Assembly: GCA_963580455.1 (NCBI GenBank)
Contig: OY756958.1
Span: forward strand, 4,104,501 to 4,168,500
Length of the DNA: 64,000 nucleotides
DNA from: Euonymus europaeus
Taxonomy: Eukaryota; Streptophyta; Magnoliopsida; Celastrales; Celastraceae
Direction of reading: 5' to 3'
The stretch's first letter is position 1. Every line of letters begins with the position of its first letter. Shown here piece by piece: positions 24,933-36,969 of the stretch. The notes below the pieces were generated by a model. The model was not told where the DNA came from, searched no databases, and saw only the letters and a program-made list of their open reading frames with translations. Both the position numbers and the translations under genes were made by a program.

Positions 24933-25559
24933 TAATGGAAACAAATTTGTTAAATCCCAACAGACTGATAATTAATTAGAATAAAATTAAAAATTAAATA
25001 AATATTTAGCATATTGATTAAGGCACAAAAATAATTAATTAAAATATGAACGTTAATAGAATAACTATATATGAACTCTCATCATATCATTTTCGTTGTC
25101 ATTAATTCAGTTCTTACACCAATTACTAGTTAGTTGAGATCCATTTGAATTAAGGCATACAATGGTAGAACTAATTAATTAAGATACTCTTGACTTTTGT
25201 ATTTTTGTGGTCCTAATTAAAAAGACAACCTATTTACCTAATACTATACTCTGTCTGGTTAGCTTACGTGAAAGCCATTTATGAGGAATAGAAGAGCTAA
25301 CCAGTTCTGTACACATATCTTAGCTGAGAACTTCAAAAAGCTACATGTGTTGTAGATAATTTTTATACCTACAAGCAACCTCCCTAGTTGGTCCCATCAT
25401 CACATGATTAGATACATTTCGTATGCATATCAATCCATATATATGTACACACACAGCAGTTCTCAAGTGTGTTATCCTGCACGTAAAATTATGTGTCTGA
25501 TATTGTAATCACCCTTGAATAGAGTGTGAGATCCATAACTCGTAGGCCTCACATCCACA

Positions 25560-25945
25560 ATCTATCCAAATACAATATAGGTATCACGCACGTAATTTTT
25601 CGTGCGAGATCCCACACTGGAGCAACTCTATTACTCTGTACAAATACATATCTATAGATATGTATACATACACGTGTATATATATATATGTGTATATATA
25701 CATAACCCACTCAAGGGAGTACGAAAACAACGTCCCAATACAAAATTACGTGAGATCTTTGGATTATGTAATACCCGCACTTGCACCTCATCCAACGCCA
25801 GTGCGGTTGTCCTGCACTGGAGTAGTTGTATATATGTGTATCTATACATATGTTTATACATACATAACCCACTTGAATGAGTACGAAAACAACATCTCAA
25901 TTCATCATAAAATCAAGCGAAATCTTTGGATTATATAATTTAGTA
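25560..25945. repeat. direct repeat with embedded TA/GTATA microsatellites
   Basis: The blocks CACACTGGAG, CATAACCCACT, GAGTACGAAAACAAC and TCTTTGGATTAT each occur twice, 160-200 bp apart (for example CATAACCC at 25701 and 25863). The spacing differs because the TATATGTGTATA tract between them has changed length. The nature of the unit is unknown; TE debris is likely. Confidence 0.7.
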
Positions 25946-27212
25946 TGGATGGATAGATATATAACTTAGATGTGGACAGAGGTAATGGTCACAGACTTGC
26001 CTTATTGTCAAAGGCTCAAGGCTGCACGCGATTTTGACTCTAAGTTTTTGGCGATTTTGATAGATAACCAGTTAACTACACACATAACGGTATGAAACTA
26101 GAAGCATACACACAAACAAAAATTGTTATTCAACTTAGTATCAAATACTGATCAATGACAAGTATCATCTAATTAATGTTGCTTTATCATCCCATCTCCC
26201 GTAATTAATGCTACTCTCCAATTTTCTTCTCTGATATCAACCCGCACATACATATTCCAAGCAGTGGCGGATTTATCTAAAGTCACGGAGGACACAACTA
26301 AATTAACGGGAGTTCGGAAACAACGTCTCGATTTTTTTTTAGGGTTATTAGTGACACAAAAATTAACTTTATTACAACATAATTAGTATTAGTTCCAAAA
26401 CAAATTCGACTGTGAACATCCGTATTTGACAATATTCATTCCTAAAAATCTTTCGACTCTTACCTTTTTCCATAAAACAAATGAAAAATGAAGAAATTCA
26501 ACACTGAAGAAAATGGAATTACACTTATTTTGAGTCAAAATCCAGCACATCAAAAATGAATGAAAAAAAAGACAAAATTAACATACCCATAAATTAGAAC
26601 TTAGGAATTTGCTACAAGAAGCATAAAACCAATTGTTAAATTAGAGAGTGGAATTTGCAACCATAAGCATAAAACTAATTGTAAACTCTCAATACATTCG
26701 AAGTCAATATTTTTTTTTAGTACGAACTAACTTCTTTATTATGGTCTAGTTAATTTTATTGGGTACCTAATTAATTTTTTACTGACAGCTATTGCTCTTT
26801 TTTTTCCTTCTAGGACTTTGCACACAAAGGCCACTATGATTTTTTTTTTCTTTTAAGATTTGCCACCGATCCCAAGTGCTGAGTGTTGGATTCAAAATAA
26901 TCTAATGACAAGTACGCTAGTTAGAGCAATAACAGAAGTGATCAGCAGAGAGATGATCGAGGAGTTTAAATTCGAAGTTAAAAATTATATACAATCTATC
27001 TCACTAATTGATTTACTTGAGATTAGGGGAGATTTTTCTACACAAGTGGTCCGCATTTATGGATGTTTCGAATTTCCATATCCCACTTCGGGTCAACTAC
27101 GTTCGCCTTCCAGCAATGGAAGGTTCTTTGTTTTCAAAATATCATTTTAAACACCACCCTGCCGCTGACACCATCCATCTTTCTTCACACTCTATACTCA
27201 CAGGGTCCAAAC
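25946..27212. other. upstream region of the EGF-like gene
   Basis: AGTGGCGGATTTA at 26265-26277 resembles a motif commonly met at the border of decayed plant transposons. The rest is T/A-rich with no exon recognised. The last 150 bases (CT-rich) probably contain the 5' UTR of the gene at 27213. Confidence 0.35.
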
Positions 27213-29202
27213 ATGGATTCTTCTTCCACTTCTACTGTCTTTCTTGCAATCTCTCTTGTCCTGCTACAGATTATCGTACGAAGTGACCTTTTGTCTCCTC
27301 TTTTTGGTTTGTCCTCTTCACTTCTTCAATCAATCTTGCTAAATTTATTATTGATTACCAGTTTTCCTTGATGGGTTTTGAAATTATTGACTTGTTAGCA
27401 ACTGGGTCGTTCTTGATTTCTTGTTTACACGATTAGACTGTGAGGTTTTGATCTGTGTTTCCAGAGGATGTGTGCAAACATGTAGAATGTGGAAAGGGAA
27501 CTTGCAAGCCTCCTCATAACGACACTTTCTTTTATGAATGTCAATGTGATCCTGGCTGGAAGAAGACTCGCTTTGATGAGGATGATCATCTCAAGTTTCT
27601 CCCTTGCATAGTTCCCAACTGTGAGTTTTCTATTTCTCATTAATCCAACAGCTAGTATCCTCTGTGGCCCTTTGGACAATCTGGACTTTCTGTATAAATT
27701 TGATTATCAAGGGTTCCTTCTTCTTCTTTTTCTTTTTCTTTTTTTGACCATGTGAAACTAAAACTCATCTAGACTCATTTTTTTTGGATCTGTAAGCAAT
27801 TGCTGAAGTGGGTTTGGTGATTTTTGGAGATGGTCTGTATAGCTTTCAACTAGTGGTTCTTCAAAAGGCTTTGTATTTCCTATGTTGAAGAAAATGAGAG
27901 AAAACATGTAAACAACAGGTTTATTAGAAGTAAAATGAAGTCAATACATGTACAGCCATTGCTTACCTTATCAGTTATCACCCAAGAGATTAATTAACAA
28001 ATGTTTTTTAAAATCTTTTAGGTAGCATGGATTATTCTTGTGAAGCAGCAGCAGCACCCCCTGTTGAAGACAAATCGAGCAAAGCTAATTGGTCTATTTT
28101 TGAACGTATACACTATTCTTCTATTTGGATTTCATGCTGTATTTATGCTCTATTAAAAACTTAGAGCTTTGATGTGGGATTGTTGTGGTGTTCTAGCTTG
28201 CCATTGGATGGACTGTGGTGGTGGTTCCTGCAACAAGACTTCGACTCTCTCCTATAATTGTGAATGTGGTGTCGGTTATTACAACCTTCTCAATATCTCT
28301 ACATTCCCATGCCTCAGAGACTGTAAGAATGCATGCCATCATAATTTGTTAAAGAAACAAAGCAGTTGCACATAGTACATATATTATCTTGAGCAGGAAA
28401 AGATATTTACTTTGCATTTCTATTTCTAGTGTAGATATTTCTGTGTGTGGCCTGTTTCTGCTCCTATCTTCTGCTAAATTCTTAACATATTTGGTATACA
28501 TTTTGTAGTTAGTAGTGAATTTTACCTATTTTGAGATTTTGACTTGAAGGTTCAATCGGACTGGACTGTAAAAACCTTGGGATTTCGATATCAAATAAGT
28601 CTGCTCCGCCAACACCTATGTCAGTTGACAATGGTGCAAAAAAAGGTAAATGTTTTGCATTTGAAGCCGACATTGCGCTTTCCTCATAACTGAAGTATAT
28701 TATTATGTACTGTACTACTGTTACTTAAATGTCATGGATGAAATTGAAACCTCAGCCAGTCAACCGATGATTGAGCCTCTTTAGTTTGTTTTTCCTGGAA
28801 CATTTTGAAGGTCAACTTTTGGTAGAAAAAACATTATCATCTAGATCAATCTTTCATGTTCATGATGCAACAAACTGTAGTTTCTTATGACCTGCATTTA
28901 TCCGAAGCACTTTGTTTAGAAATACAGCCACCGTTCTGACTCGTAGAAGAAGGAAGAAGTTGCAGATTCCTGCTTATTTATTTGTCTTGTCTATTAAGCT
29001 TGTTGCTTTACTAAACTCTGCTCATTGCTCTGCATTTATATGCTTGTAATTGAGCTTTGTCTATATTTTAGAGACTCAAGCACATCTGTTTAATTAATTG
29101 TAATCTTTTTCTTTCTCCCCCTCCTTTTCAGGTAGCTCGGCTCTGCAAGAAAAATTATATTGGTGGATGATTCTGATGGTGACTCGCGCTATCCTTGAGT
29201 AG
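27213..29202 (+). CDS. small secreted protein with two EGF-like modules
   Basis: Six exons: 27213-27282, 27465-27620, 28022-28105, 28197-28322, 28550-28645, 29132-29202, giving 200 residues. The first donor is weak; a GTACGA donor after 27275 joined to an acceptor before 27467 also keeps the frame. Residues 1-22 form a signal peptide (MDSSSTSTVFLAISLVLLQ). Two cysteine modules follow: DVCKHVECGKGTCK...YECQCDPGW and PCHWMDCGGGSC...YNCECGVGYYN, an EGF-like spacing. Several N-glycosylation sites are present (NDT, NWS, NKT, NIS, NKS). The C-terminus ends in a short hydrophobic patch (LYWWMILMV), possibly a GPI signal or membrane anchor. Similar plant proteins are often annotated as neurogenic-notch-like or EGF-like; their function is unknown to me. 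An extracellular location is inferred. Confidence 0.75.
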
Positions 29203-29445
29203 AAGTAGAGCGATATGGTAGATATTTAGAATTTCGGTTGCGATACACAGCTTGTGTTGTATGTAATTATGTTCTGCTTTCGGTTGTTGCGATTAGTTCA
29301 TAGTTTTCCAGTTCATGGTTAGTCTTGATGCACATTTTGATTCTATTTTTAGAGGAAAGGATTCATATATACTTATTGACTGCTGGTTTTTTTGCCACAT
29401 AGTTAAAAGTTAGAGCAAACTTCACATGAAACCCCATGTATACCT
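29203..29445. other. 3' region of the EGF-like gene
   Basis: T-rich sequence after the stop codon; presumably the 3' UTR and the terminator region. No other feature was seen. Confidence 0.4.
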
Positions 29446-29912
29446 GTTTGGTTCGCTCGGTATTGCGATGGTAATAAGAATCGGATTATAATACAATATT
29501 TGGTATTCATTTGTGTAAAAGTGTAGTAATGTAATCATATTAGAAATCTCATTACTATCTAAAATTTGGTATTGTGATTACAAAATCAAACATTTGTTCC
29601 TTGAACAAATAAATTCCTAATGATTATAAATTATTTACAATTATATCCTAACATATTTGTATCTAATATACATCTACATGCATACATCTATATTTTATTT
29701 TAACATATATTATTTTTATAGATACACATAATTCATTCTTATTATTATAATATATATATAAGGATAATCTTGAAAATATCACATATCACATTACAGTTAC
29801 ATTTTATTAATCAAACAATTAAATAACACTACCAGTGGCTAATAATACAATTCTCACAATTTGATTACTTGTAATGGAAATTCTATAATCATCGCAATAC
29901 AATAAACCAAAC
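29446..29912. mobile_element. MITE-like inverted-repeat element
   Basis: GTTTGGTTCG...GTATTGCGATGGTAATA at the left mirrors the right end, where CATCGCAATAC and AACCAAAC read in reverse. The length is 467 bp, AT-rich and without a reading frame. I could not find a target duplication, so the superfamily is open. Confidence 0.55.
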
Positions 29913-30786
29913 TTGTTCATAATCGAAGAAAATTAAACTGGGTTGGGCCCGGGATTAAATCCGCCTTTCCCCGTATTCAATCTCAATGGGCCGAAAGATG
30001 TAACTAACATCAACTATGCTGGAAAATGAAAATCGGATAATTAGTGTGTGAGCAAATCATTTAATTCAGCTAGCCGAAGCCCATTTGTGTAGGGCTTCAA
30101 TAGTCTGCAAGTGAGCCCACATCAACAGAAGACGAGAGAAACCTCACAGACAGCTACATCTAATAACCTCCCCCCATTAAAAACGTATTAGCTTTAGCCA
30201 TCCAATCTTCTAATGATTCAATCCCCAATAGAGATCAATTATGACTTATTGGATTTGAATCGACAAAATTATATTTTTCGTCTCTTATTTATGTACAATC
30301 TCTTCAATTTTGTAAGATTTGTTCTTCTACGATTTTCTTCTTTATCCTAGTTCTTCAATTTATGCATTTCTCTTCGACTTCTTCAATTTTTGTATCTGTG
30401 TGCAATTTCCATCAGGCAATTGTTGCTCCACTAAACTCAGTTGGGTTTACATTAGTTTAAGGATAAATTGGGGAGACGGTATGATAATTTAAGGACATGT
30501 CGTTGCAATTTGACATAATTAGTCATGTATGATTCTTCCAGCGTTACGTAGAATTTGACTGCGAAATTCTTCACTTGAGGGGAAGAAATAAAATCTGTTG
30601 AAAGATGAGGGACCAACAAAATTTAAGGAACAGGTAAAATCAAGTGTATCAGGGAGATCAAAACAAAAAATATATTTTGCCGATTTGAATCCACAAAATA
30701 ATGATGCCCCACCCAAATTCACTTCTTCAGTACGGCACCGTACGACCCGACATTTCAAGGTTGTCATACCAAATGTCTATCACTGT

Positions 30787-30789
<3 letters not shown>

Positions 30790-30819
<30 letters not shown>
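30790..30819. repeat. (TA)15 microsatellite
   Basis: A pure TA run in gene-free DNA. Confidence 0.95.
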
Positions 30820-30821
<2 letters not shown>

Positions 30822-31194
30822 AATTTATTCATACAAAAATTAGACATTTTTGTCCTATAAGGCTATAAACCAACTCAGGTACACCTCCACCTTTTTTTGA
30901 AAAATCATAAATGAGTCTATTTTTATAGATTTATTAAGATCTAAGTTCACTTATAAAATTTATTAGGAAGGAAGATCAATTCACTATAATTTTTATATTT
31001 TTTATAAATAATTTTTTAAATCGTTTTATCTCTTAAAATATATGGTAATTTTTTTAAAAAATTATATATTCGAACTTAGTCCGTAAATTTTTTTATAACA
31101 AGACCCATCATTGATATTTTTTAACGTACATTTTTAATTACATCATTTTTCAAACACAATTCAATTAGTATATATGCTGTGTAATTTTTTTTCA

Positions 31195-31550
31195 CTATGT
31201 TAACCTAAATAATAAATATTAAACCTTAAGAGAAACAGATTCGCTAAATCTTAACAGGCTCATGTATTGTATTTTCATGTTATAAACTAAACAAGAAGTG
31301 CTAAAGCGTAAGGAAAATGAATTTATTAAACCTTAATAGGCTCGTATATCGTATTTTCATGTTGTAACCTAAGCAATATTTGTTAAATCCTAAGGAGAAT
31401 GGATTCGTTAAACCTTAACAGGCTCGTGTATCGAATTTTCATATTATAACCTAAACAATAAGTGTTAGATCCTAAGAAAAACGAATTCGCTAAACTCTAA
31501 TGGGCTCGTGTATGCTCAACATATTGATTAAGACAATAAAATAATTAATT
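31195..31550. repeat. 82-bp tandem repeat, copy 2
   Basis: About four units of the same 82-bp family as at 24120. TTTTCAT landmarks at 31271, 31353 and 31435 are exactly 82 bp apart. The array ends in CATATTGATTAAGACA and AATAATTAATTAA, the same flank as copy 1. No coding capacity. Confidence 0.85.
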
Positions 31551-31860
31551 AAATTTTTAATATGTAGTTTTCTTAAAAGTGTCCAATTTTCCATTAATCC
31601 AGCACAAAAATCGAATTAATTACAAAAAAAACTAATAACTAAACTTGATTGCAATTAAATTTAAATGTGTGACATTATCCTTAATAATTCTCATAAAATA
31701 GACATATTTACAATTTTATCATTTTTTCTTTCTTTAACAATTATCTATCTGCTGTGTAGTAATTTGAATGATCGATACAATGCTTTGCATTCTCTGCCAA
31801 AAGACAAGCCCCCAATCACGGTAGTTGATGACCAAGCCTACCTATTTAGGATATATTCAT

Positions 31861-32520
31861 GGGAGAAAATTTGATTTAGCCCTCATATTTTCACGAAAGT
31901 ATCAAACTGGTTCCTAAACTTCATTTCGTATTCAGTTAACCCCTCAACTTTCATTTTAGTCACTTGTTCACCGTTCGTTAAGATTTCAGTCATTTTTTAT
32001 TGATGTGTCTAATATTAGGCTAAAAATAAAACTATAAATAAAAACTTCAGAAATATTTTCTCCCTCCTCCATCTCTCTCAGGCGCAACATATATTACTAT
32101 CAAGGTTGGATTTTCGTCATTCAACCATTGTTCGCACCACCGTAATCATCAAATCGAAGCTTGGATTTCCAGAAATAAAATCCAACCAACCCCAAAAGAT
32201 TTCATTCACCGGAATCACGCCTAGAAGGCCACGACTACTAAAACTTTACAGCCTAGAATCTGGTAATAGAAACCACCATCGAGTTCACCATAGTGAGGGC
32301 TACCTAACCCAAGCATTTTTCAGCTTCAACAACCACCGGAAGCCTCCGACCTGGTTGTAATCGTTTGGAGGGCCACATAACTTGAAAATGATAGCAAATT
32401 GAACGGAGGGTGAACAGCCAACTGAAATTCAAGTTTATGGACTTATGTGATCCGAAATAGAGTCCAGCGGCCAACTTGATACTTTCCTGAAAGTACAGGG
32501 TCTATTTCAATTCTTCTCCC
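31861..32520. mobile_element. MULE-like element with long inverted repeats
   Basis: GGGAGAAAATTTGATTTAGC at the left mirrors a right end that reads, on the other strand, GGGAGAAGAATTGAAATAGA. The inverted similarity continues for 50 bases or more (CGAAAGTATCAA against GGAAAGTATCAA). Flanking TATATTCAT and TAATTTCAT match in 7 of 9 positions, compatible with a worn 9-bp Mutator-type duplication. The interior (32080-32360) is richer in GC and CCA/CCG codon-like triplets, with an open 84-codon frame, so it may be a captured gene piece. No transposase is present. Confidence 0.6.
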
Positions 32521-33115
32521 TAATTTCATTCAAAAGAAGCATTTTCTAGCAACTACAATGATGTTTTTTTTATTCCTCGAGTCAAACAAATATATTATAA
32601 TTTGTGTTTTTCTCATATGGCTGGGCAACAAAATGTATTAATATAATGATGTAAATTTATTTACTTTATTTTTGTGTAATAAAGACGAGACTCGATATTG
32701 ATTTTAATATAAAATGTGAAAGTGTTTTATATAGGACCTACAATTAGAGCAACATGTGGACATGACACATATTCATGCCACAACAAAAAATGAACAAGCA
32801 AATGTGTAATAATCCATTCCAAGTTGAGCCAACAAAAATTACATCACTACATTCCAAATTGGGTCAACAAAAATCACTTTTTAGCAATTCATACGCTCCT
32901 AAAATGCGACCATTAACAATACAGTAGTTGTACGTGGCCCATGGGTGTGGCTTCCCTTGATTGATTCCTGGAATCAATATATATATCACATTCATGCCTC
33001 CCTCTTGCATTTTTTTTATATGATTATTTTTCTTAGATGTGATGATTTAAATCGTCTTTCTCTCATTCTTTTCTTTCTCCTTTCATATAGTAATTGGTTG
33101 GTGTGGCCAAAAGTA
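32521..33115. other. gene-free AT-rich DNA
   Basis: Nothing recognisable apart from short AT-rich runs and two near-identical phrases (CATTCCAAGTTGAGCCAACAA at 32815 and CATTCCAAATTGGGTCAACAA at 32850, both given here only as landmarks). Confidence 0.35.
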
Positions 33116-33383
33116 GGGTTAAATACATTTTTAGTCATTAAAATATTTTTCATTTTGATTACTAAATGTTAAACATTACATATAAATAATATAAAGTTTT
33201 AATTTTTTCATACCGGTCAATCTGGGTTATCAAATTGGAACAACAGGGTTACCATTTTGGAACAATAAAGTTATCATATTGAAACAAATTGAAACTTTAA
33301 GCGACTCATATGTAACGTTTGAACATTCAGTGATCATAATGAAAAATAACAAATCTTTCAGCAGCCAAGAGTATACTTAACCC
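33116..33383. mobile_element. foldback MITE, 268 bp
   Basis: GGGTTAAATACATTTTTAG at the left mirrors the right end, which on the other strand reads GGGTTAAGTATACTCTTGG. The inverted match continues through TTTTTCATTTTGAT against TTTTTCATTATGAT. No target duplication is clear. Non-coding. Confidence 0.65.
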
Positions 33384-34495
33384 CTCGATTAATTTACGTA
33401 AGATAAATAGTTGTTAAACTAAACATCTCTGAAATGATAAACTGCTGTTAGATGATTCCATAAATATATGCAGGGGTCTATGTTAAGAGTAAACTCACAT
33501 GTAGTGTCGTATCCAAAGAGTGAGAGAAAAACATGGGATGATGTAGGTTAATTATGAGCTTATAAAAGCTATGGGCCACGACTGTTTAATTGAAGATGAT
33601 GGCTCATGAACTACCAATATTTAAGTCATTGGGGTCAATGAGATGACACACAACACACTTCCAGTTGGATGACTTCCCACATTTCTAATTAAATGTTGAA
33701 GGATAAAGAAAAAACTAAAGTTTAGTGATGCTATGACACTTTCCGAATCATTAGATGAGAATTGCAAATCCTAAAAATGAAAGATCCTCAAATCTCTTTC
33801 AGGTTGACATATACATATCACCTCTCAAACAATAACAACAACTTGGCTAGTCTATTTCTTCAACAAATCATCAGGTTGCATTGTCGCCTTCACTAGTTTA
33901 TATATCCCAGTAGTTTTTTTTGTGTGATTATTTTATCAAAATTAAAAACATATATTCTAGCACTCCATATTAGAGTAGAAATTAATTATTACAAATTGGT
34001 TTATAGGTACCATATCTATACTACTATATAATTAAATGTATCATAATAGAATACCCATAAAAATATTTATAGAAAATTATGGCACGACTTAAATGATTTT
34101 TTTTATTATCTTAAATATTTTATGTTTTAATTTTAGATATTTGGTTATTCATGGTCATTTTTTTTATTATAAATAATTCTAAAACCTCCCGTCAATCTTT
34201 GGTCCCTCCTATAAATCTCTGACTCCGCAACTTTGTAAATTCCTAACCCTAATATTCCTATAGTATAATATAATTAGGATTTGGACACAAACCTCTATTA
34301 TAAGTAGAAACTACCAAGTTGTTAAATCTGAACAAAACAGACTTGTCTTTCATTACACTATTATTTAACAGTGTGTTGGTACTTACATAAACAAAGTGCA
34401 GACATTCTCCAGTGGTTCCCACTAATTTGACCATACTCATCAGATAGACGCAACCATATTGAAGTAATACAATTTTACAAGACCAAGACTCTCAC
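33384..34495. other. gene-free AT-rich DNA
   Basis: No exon, RNA gene or element end was recognised. Confidence 0.4.
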
Positions 34496-34891
34496 GCTAT
34501 GTTCGCTTCACAGCGTGAACGGGAATGAGAATGGAACATGACTATAAATTTTAAAGAATTCTTGTATTTAGTTGGTAAAAAAATTGTAACAGAAATTATA
34601 TATTCTTATGTTTGATATGTAGAATATATTGAGGAATAAGAATAAAAATTATTGTCAAAATACCATATTATCCCTCATCACATTATCCACTCAAGATTTG
34701 TTCAATTAAAGGGTAAAATTATAATTCAAACATGTTTTAGAATTCTCATTCATTACGAAATTCTCCATTCCTTGGGGAGAGAAAGAAATGGAGAATTCCT
34801 GAAAGTTAGTCAACATACCAAACATGAGAATTTGGTCAATCAATGAAATTTTCCATTCATTTCCGACATTCATGGAGCAACCAAACATAGC
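34496..34891. mobile_element. MITE-like inverted-repeat element, 396 bp
   Basis: GCTATGTTCGCTT at the left end is mirrored by AACCAAACATAGC at the right end. The arms contain GGGAATGAGAATGG and its partial complement. No clear target duplication and no coding capacity. Confidence 0.55.
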
Positions 34892-35459
34892 AAGTAACAA
34901 GTATATATGTCGGATAGAGTATAGAACTGATGTAAAGAGTAATATCTGAATATGTCTGACAGAATATAAGTTGTATCAACACGCTACCAAACATGTGCGA
35001 AAATATGGCTTGGGTCAAGTGTCGGGGTTAGTAGTGTGCTCTTCATTCATGAATAAGATACACATTCAGATTAAAAAAAAAAAAAAAGCCTGGCCTGGTG
35101 TTTTTTTTTTCCTTTCTCAGACTTCGAAGCTTTTGGACTGATAAAAAATCAAATGAGGGTGATGATGACGTATACATGCAGGGCACGCCGTCAAGACCCC
35201 ACAGTCCGGTAACATGAAAACAGAAGGTACTGTCTCAGTGCAATAAAAACTGTTAACTGTTGAAACAGATAGAATCACTGCATTAACAGAGTCTCTGTTA
35301 ACGTTGGCAGCGGCCAGCTAGTCTCGCTCCTGCATGTTTGTCTGCCGAAGAGAGAACCCGGCCTGTGGCTGGAGACACCCTCACTCATTATCCTACGTGG
35401 CAATAGCATCCATGGAAGAATAAGTGGAGAGGGGACCATCGGAGTTGTGAGAGTACAAT

Positions 35460-36640
35460 CTCTAATAATAATGAATAATATTGATATATTTGTGTTTTGT
35501 TGATATTATTGTATTAATAGATGTATTTTATTTATTTAATTGAAAATCTGGCTAGGTTTTTGTATAATAGAGGTGAGAAGTGAATCCATTTTGTTGAGAA
35601 TAACATGCAAACAATATAGTTGGGCTATAACAAAATGGGAATAACAAAATACACCAAATCGTGTTTTGTTATTTTGATTTTTATTTAATAGAGGTGTGAT
35701 TTTATATTGATTTTAATGGAGAAGGGATCCCTTCACCACTTAGCAATTGCACTGGTGCAAGGGCTTACTCGGCTATTACACCAAAAGATAAGTAATAAAT
35801 TTAGTCACATCAACAAAACACATATTCTAATATTTTTTATTGGCTATATTTTGTTAGCCAACAATATTATTGGTCTCCATGTTGGTTTCAACTAAACAGG
35901 CCGGCTTTAACCACATAATTATTCCAAAATTCATATTGAATTTCACTTTTATTATATCAAAAGTCAAATTACGTACTCAATCATATCAGCAAAACATATA
36001 TTTCAATATATTTTAGTCCCAACAAAAAATATCATTATGAGTGCTCAATAAGTAAAATCATTGAGAAAATTAAGGAACGCATCTCTATTGATGGATCATC
36101 GTTCTTGCTCTCTACACTACATTTTCACATATTTGGATCCGCCTAATACTAAAAATCCCACATTGGTCGGTTTGGCATGAACACTATTGAATGGTTTATG
36201 AGTGAAGCTCAACTCTTCCCACATTAAAGACGTGTTTTTTTGGATAACAAGTATTAAGGCAATGACAATGATACAAAATTGATGTCTTCATTAACTCTTC
36301 AATTGGTCTCACCTCTATTATATAAAAGGTGGTCACACATACTTATCTACAACAGCAAAAGTGCAAAACACATATCTCAGTAAAGTCATATCAGCAAAAC
36401 AAATTTCTCAATAAAAATTTTCTCCTCGCCATTAATTAAGTCAGTACCATTCAATTCATTCATTTTTTTCTCACTAAAATTAATATTTAGTCTCGCATTA
36501 ACAAAATATATATGTCAATACAATCACATCAGCAAAAATATATATTCTTATATATTATCCTCGCCACATTAATGTATCACTTATTTGTGACCACCCGTGA
36601 AGTGTAAATTATTTGTGGGAGCTTGTGATTGAAAGCGAAT
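35460..36640. repeat. cluster of the about 31-bp repeat family
   Basis: A minus-orientation block (TGTGTTTTGTTGATATT near 35490) and plus-orientation blocks (CACATCAACAAAACACATAT near 35807, CATATCAGCAAAACATATAT near 35982, and 36290-36580) occur together, giving a partly foldback layout. AAATCCCACATTGGTCGG at about 36155 is a motif often met in plant LTR-like repeats. No coding capacity. Confidence 0.5.
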
Positions 36641-36809
36641 AATATCTTCAAGTTTAATGTTTAGGATGACAATTTCAACAACCCTACTCTTCTCAACTAC
36701 CAACTGAACGCTCTTCCCAAAGATAAATGTGTGGAAACAAATATTGGACCTCGAATACTTATTTAATTTTTATAATAAGCATATATAATATAGTATATTT
36801 AATAGGTTG

Positions 36810-36813
<4 letters not shown>

Positions 36814-36862
<49 letters not shown>
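36814..36862. repeat. (TA)n microsatellite, about 24 units
   Basis: A pure TA run about 85 bp upstream of the LINE insertion's left target duplication. Confidence 0.95.
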
Positions 36863-36865
<3 letters not shown>

Positions 36866-36947
36866 TCCTCTAGGCACTAGAGATCCATTAATATGCGTAC
36901 GAAGGAGATCCATCTCATAAACAACAGGAGACAGTGTAATCTCCTTG

Positions 36948-36963
36948 AACTTGATAGAACTGA
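36948..36963. repeat. 16-bp target site duplication of the LINE, left copy
   Basis: AACTTGATAGAACTGA, repeated exactly at 39571-39586 after the poly-A tail. Confidence 0.9.
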
Positions 36964-36969
36964 GCCTTT

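Larger units (their letters stand above)
24120..25070. repeat. 82-bp-unit repeat, copy 1 (interrupted)
   Basis: Units of about 82 bp carry AATAAGTGTTAAAT, GAATTCGTTAAAC, GGGCTCGTGT and TTTTCATGTTATAA. Copies start near 24186 and 24268. The array is interrupted by a Harbinger-type MITE and resumes after it (TGGAAACAAATTTGTTAAATCC). The right flank (CATATTGATTAAGGCACAAAAATAATTAATTAA, quoted in two parts: CATATTGATTAAGG and AATAATTAATTAA) is shared with the copies at 31195-31550 and 56120-56455, so the array belongs to a longer repeat family. Confidence 0.75.

Noticed and set aside
32106..32360. 84-codon open frame as a stand-alone gene.
   Set aside because: It lies within a MULE-like inverted-repeat element and matches no family I recognise; kept only as possible captured sequence.
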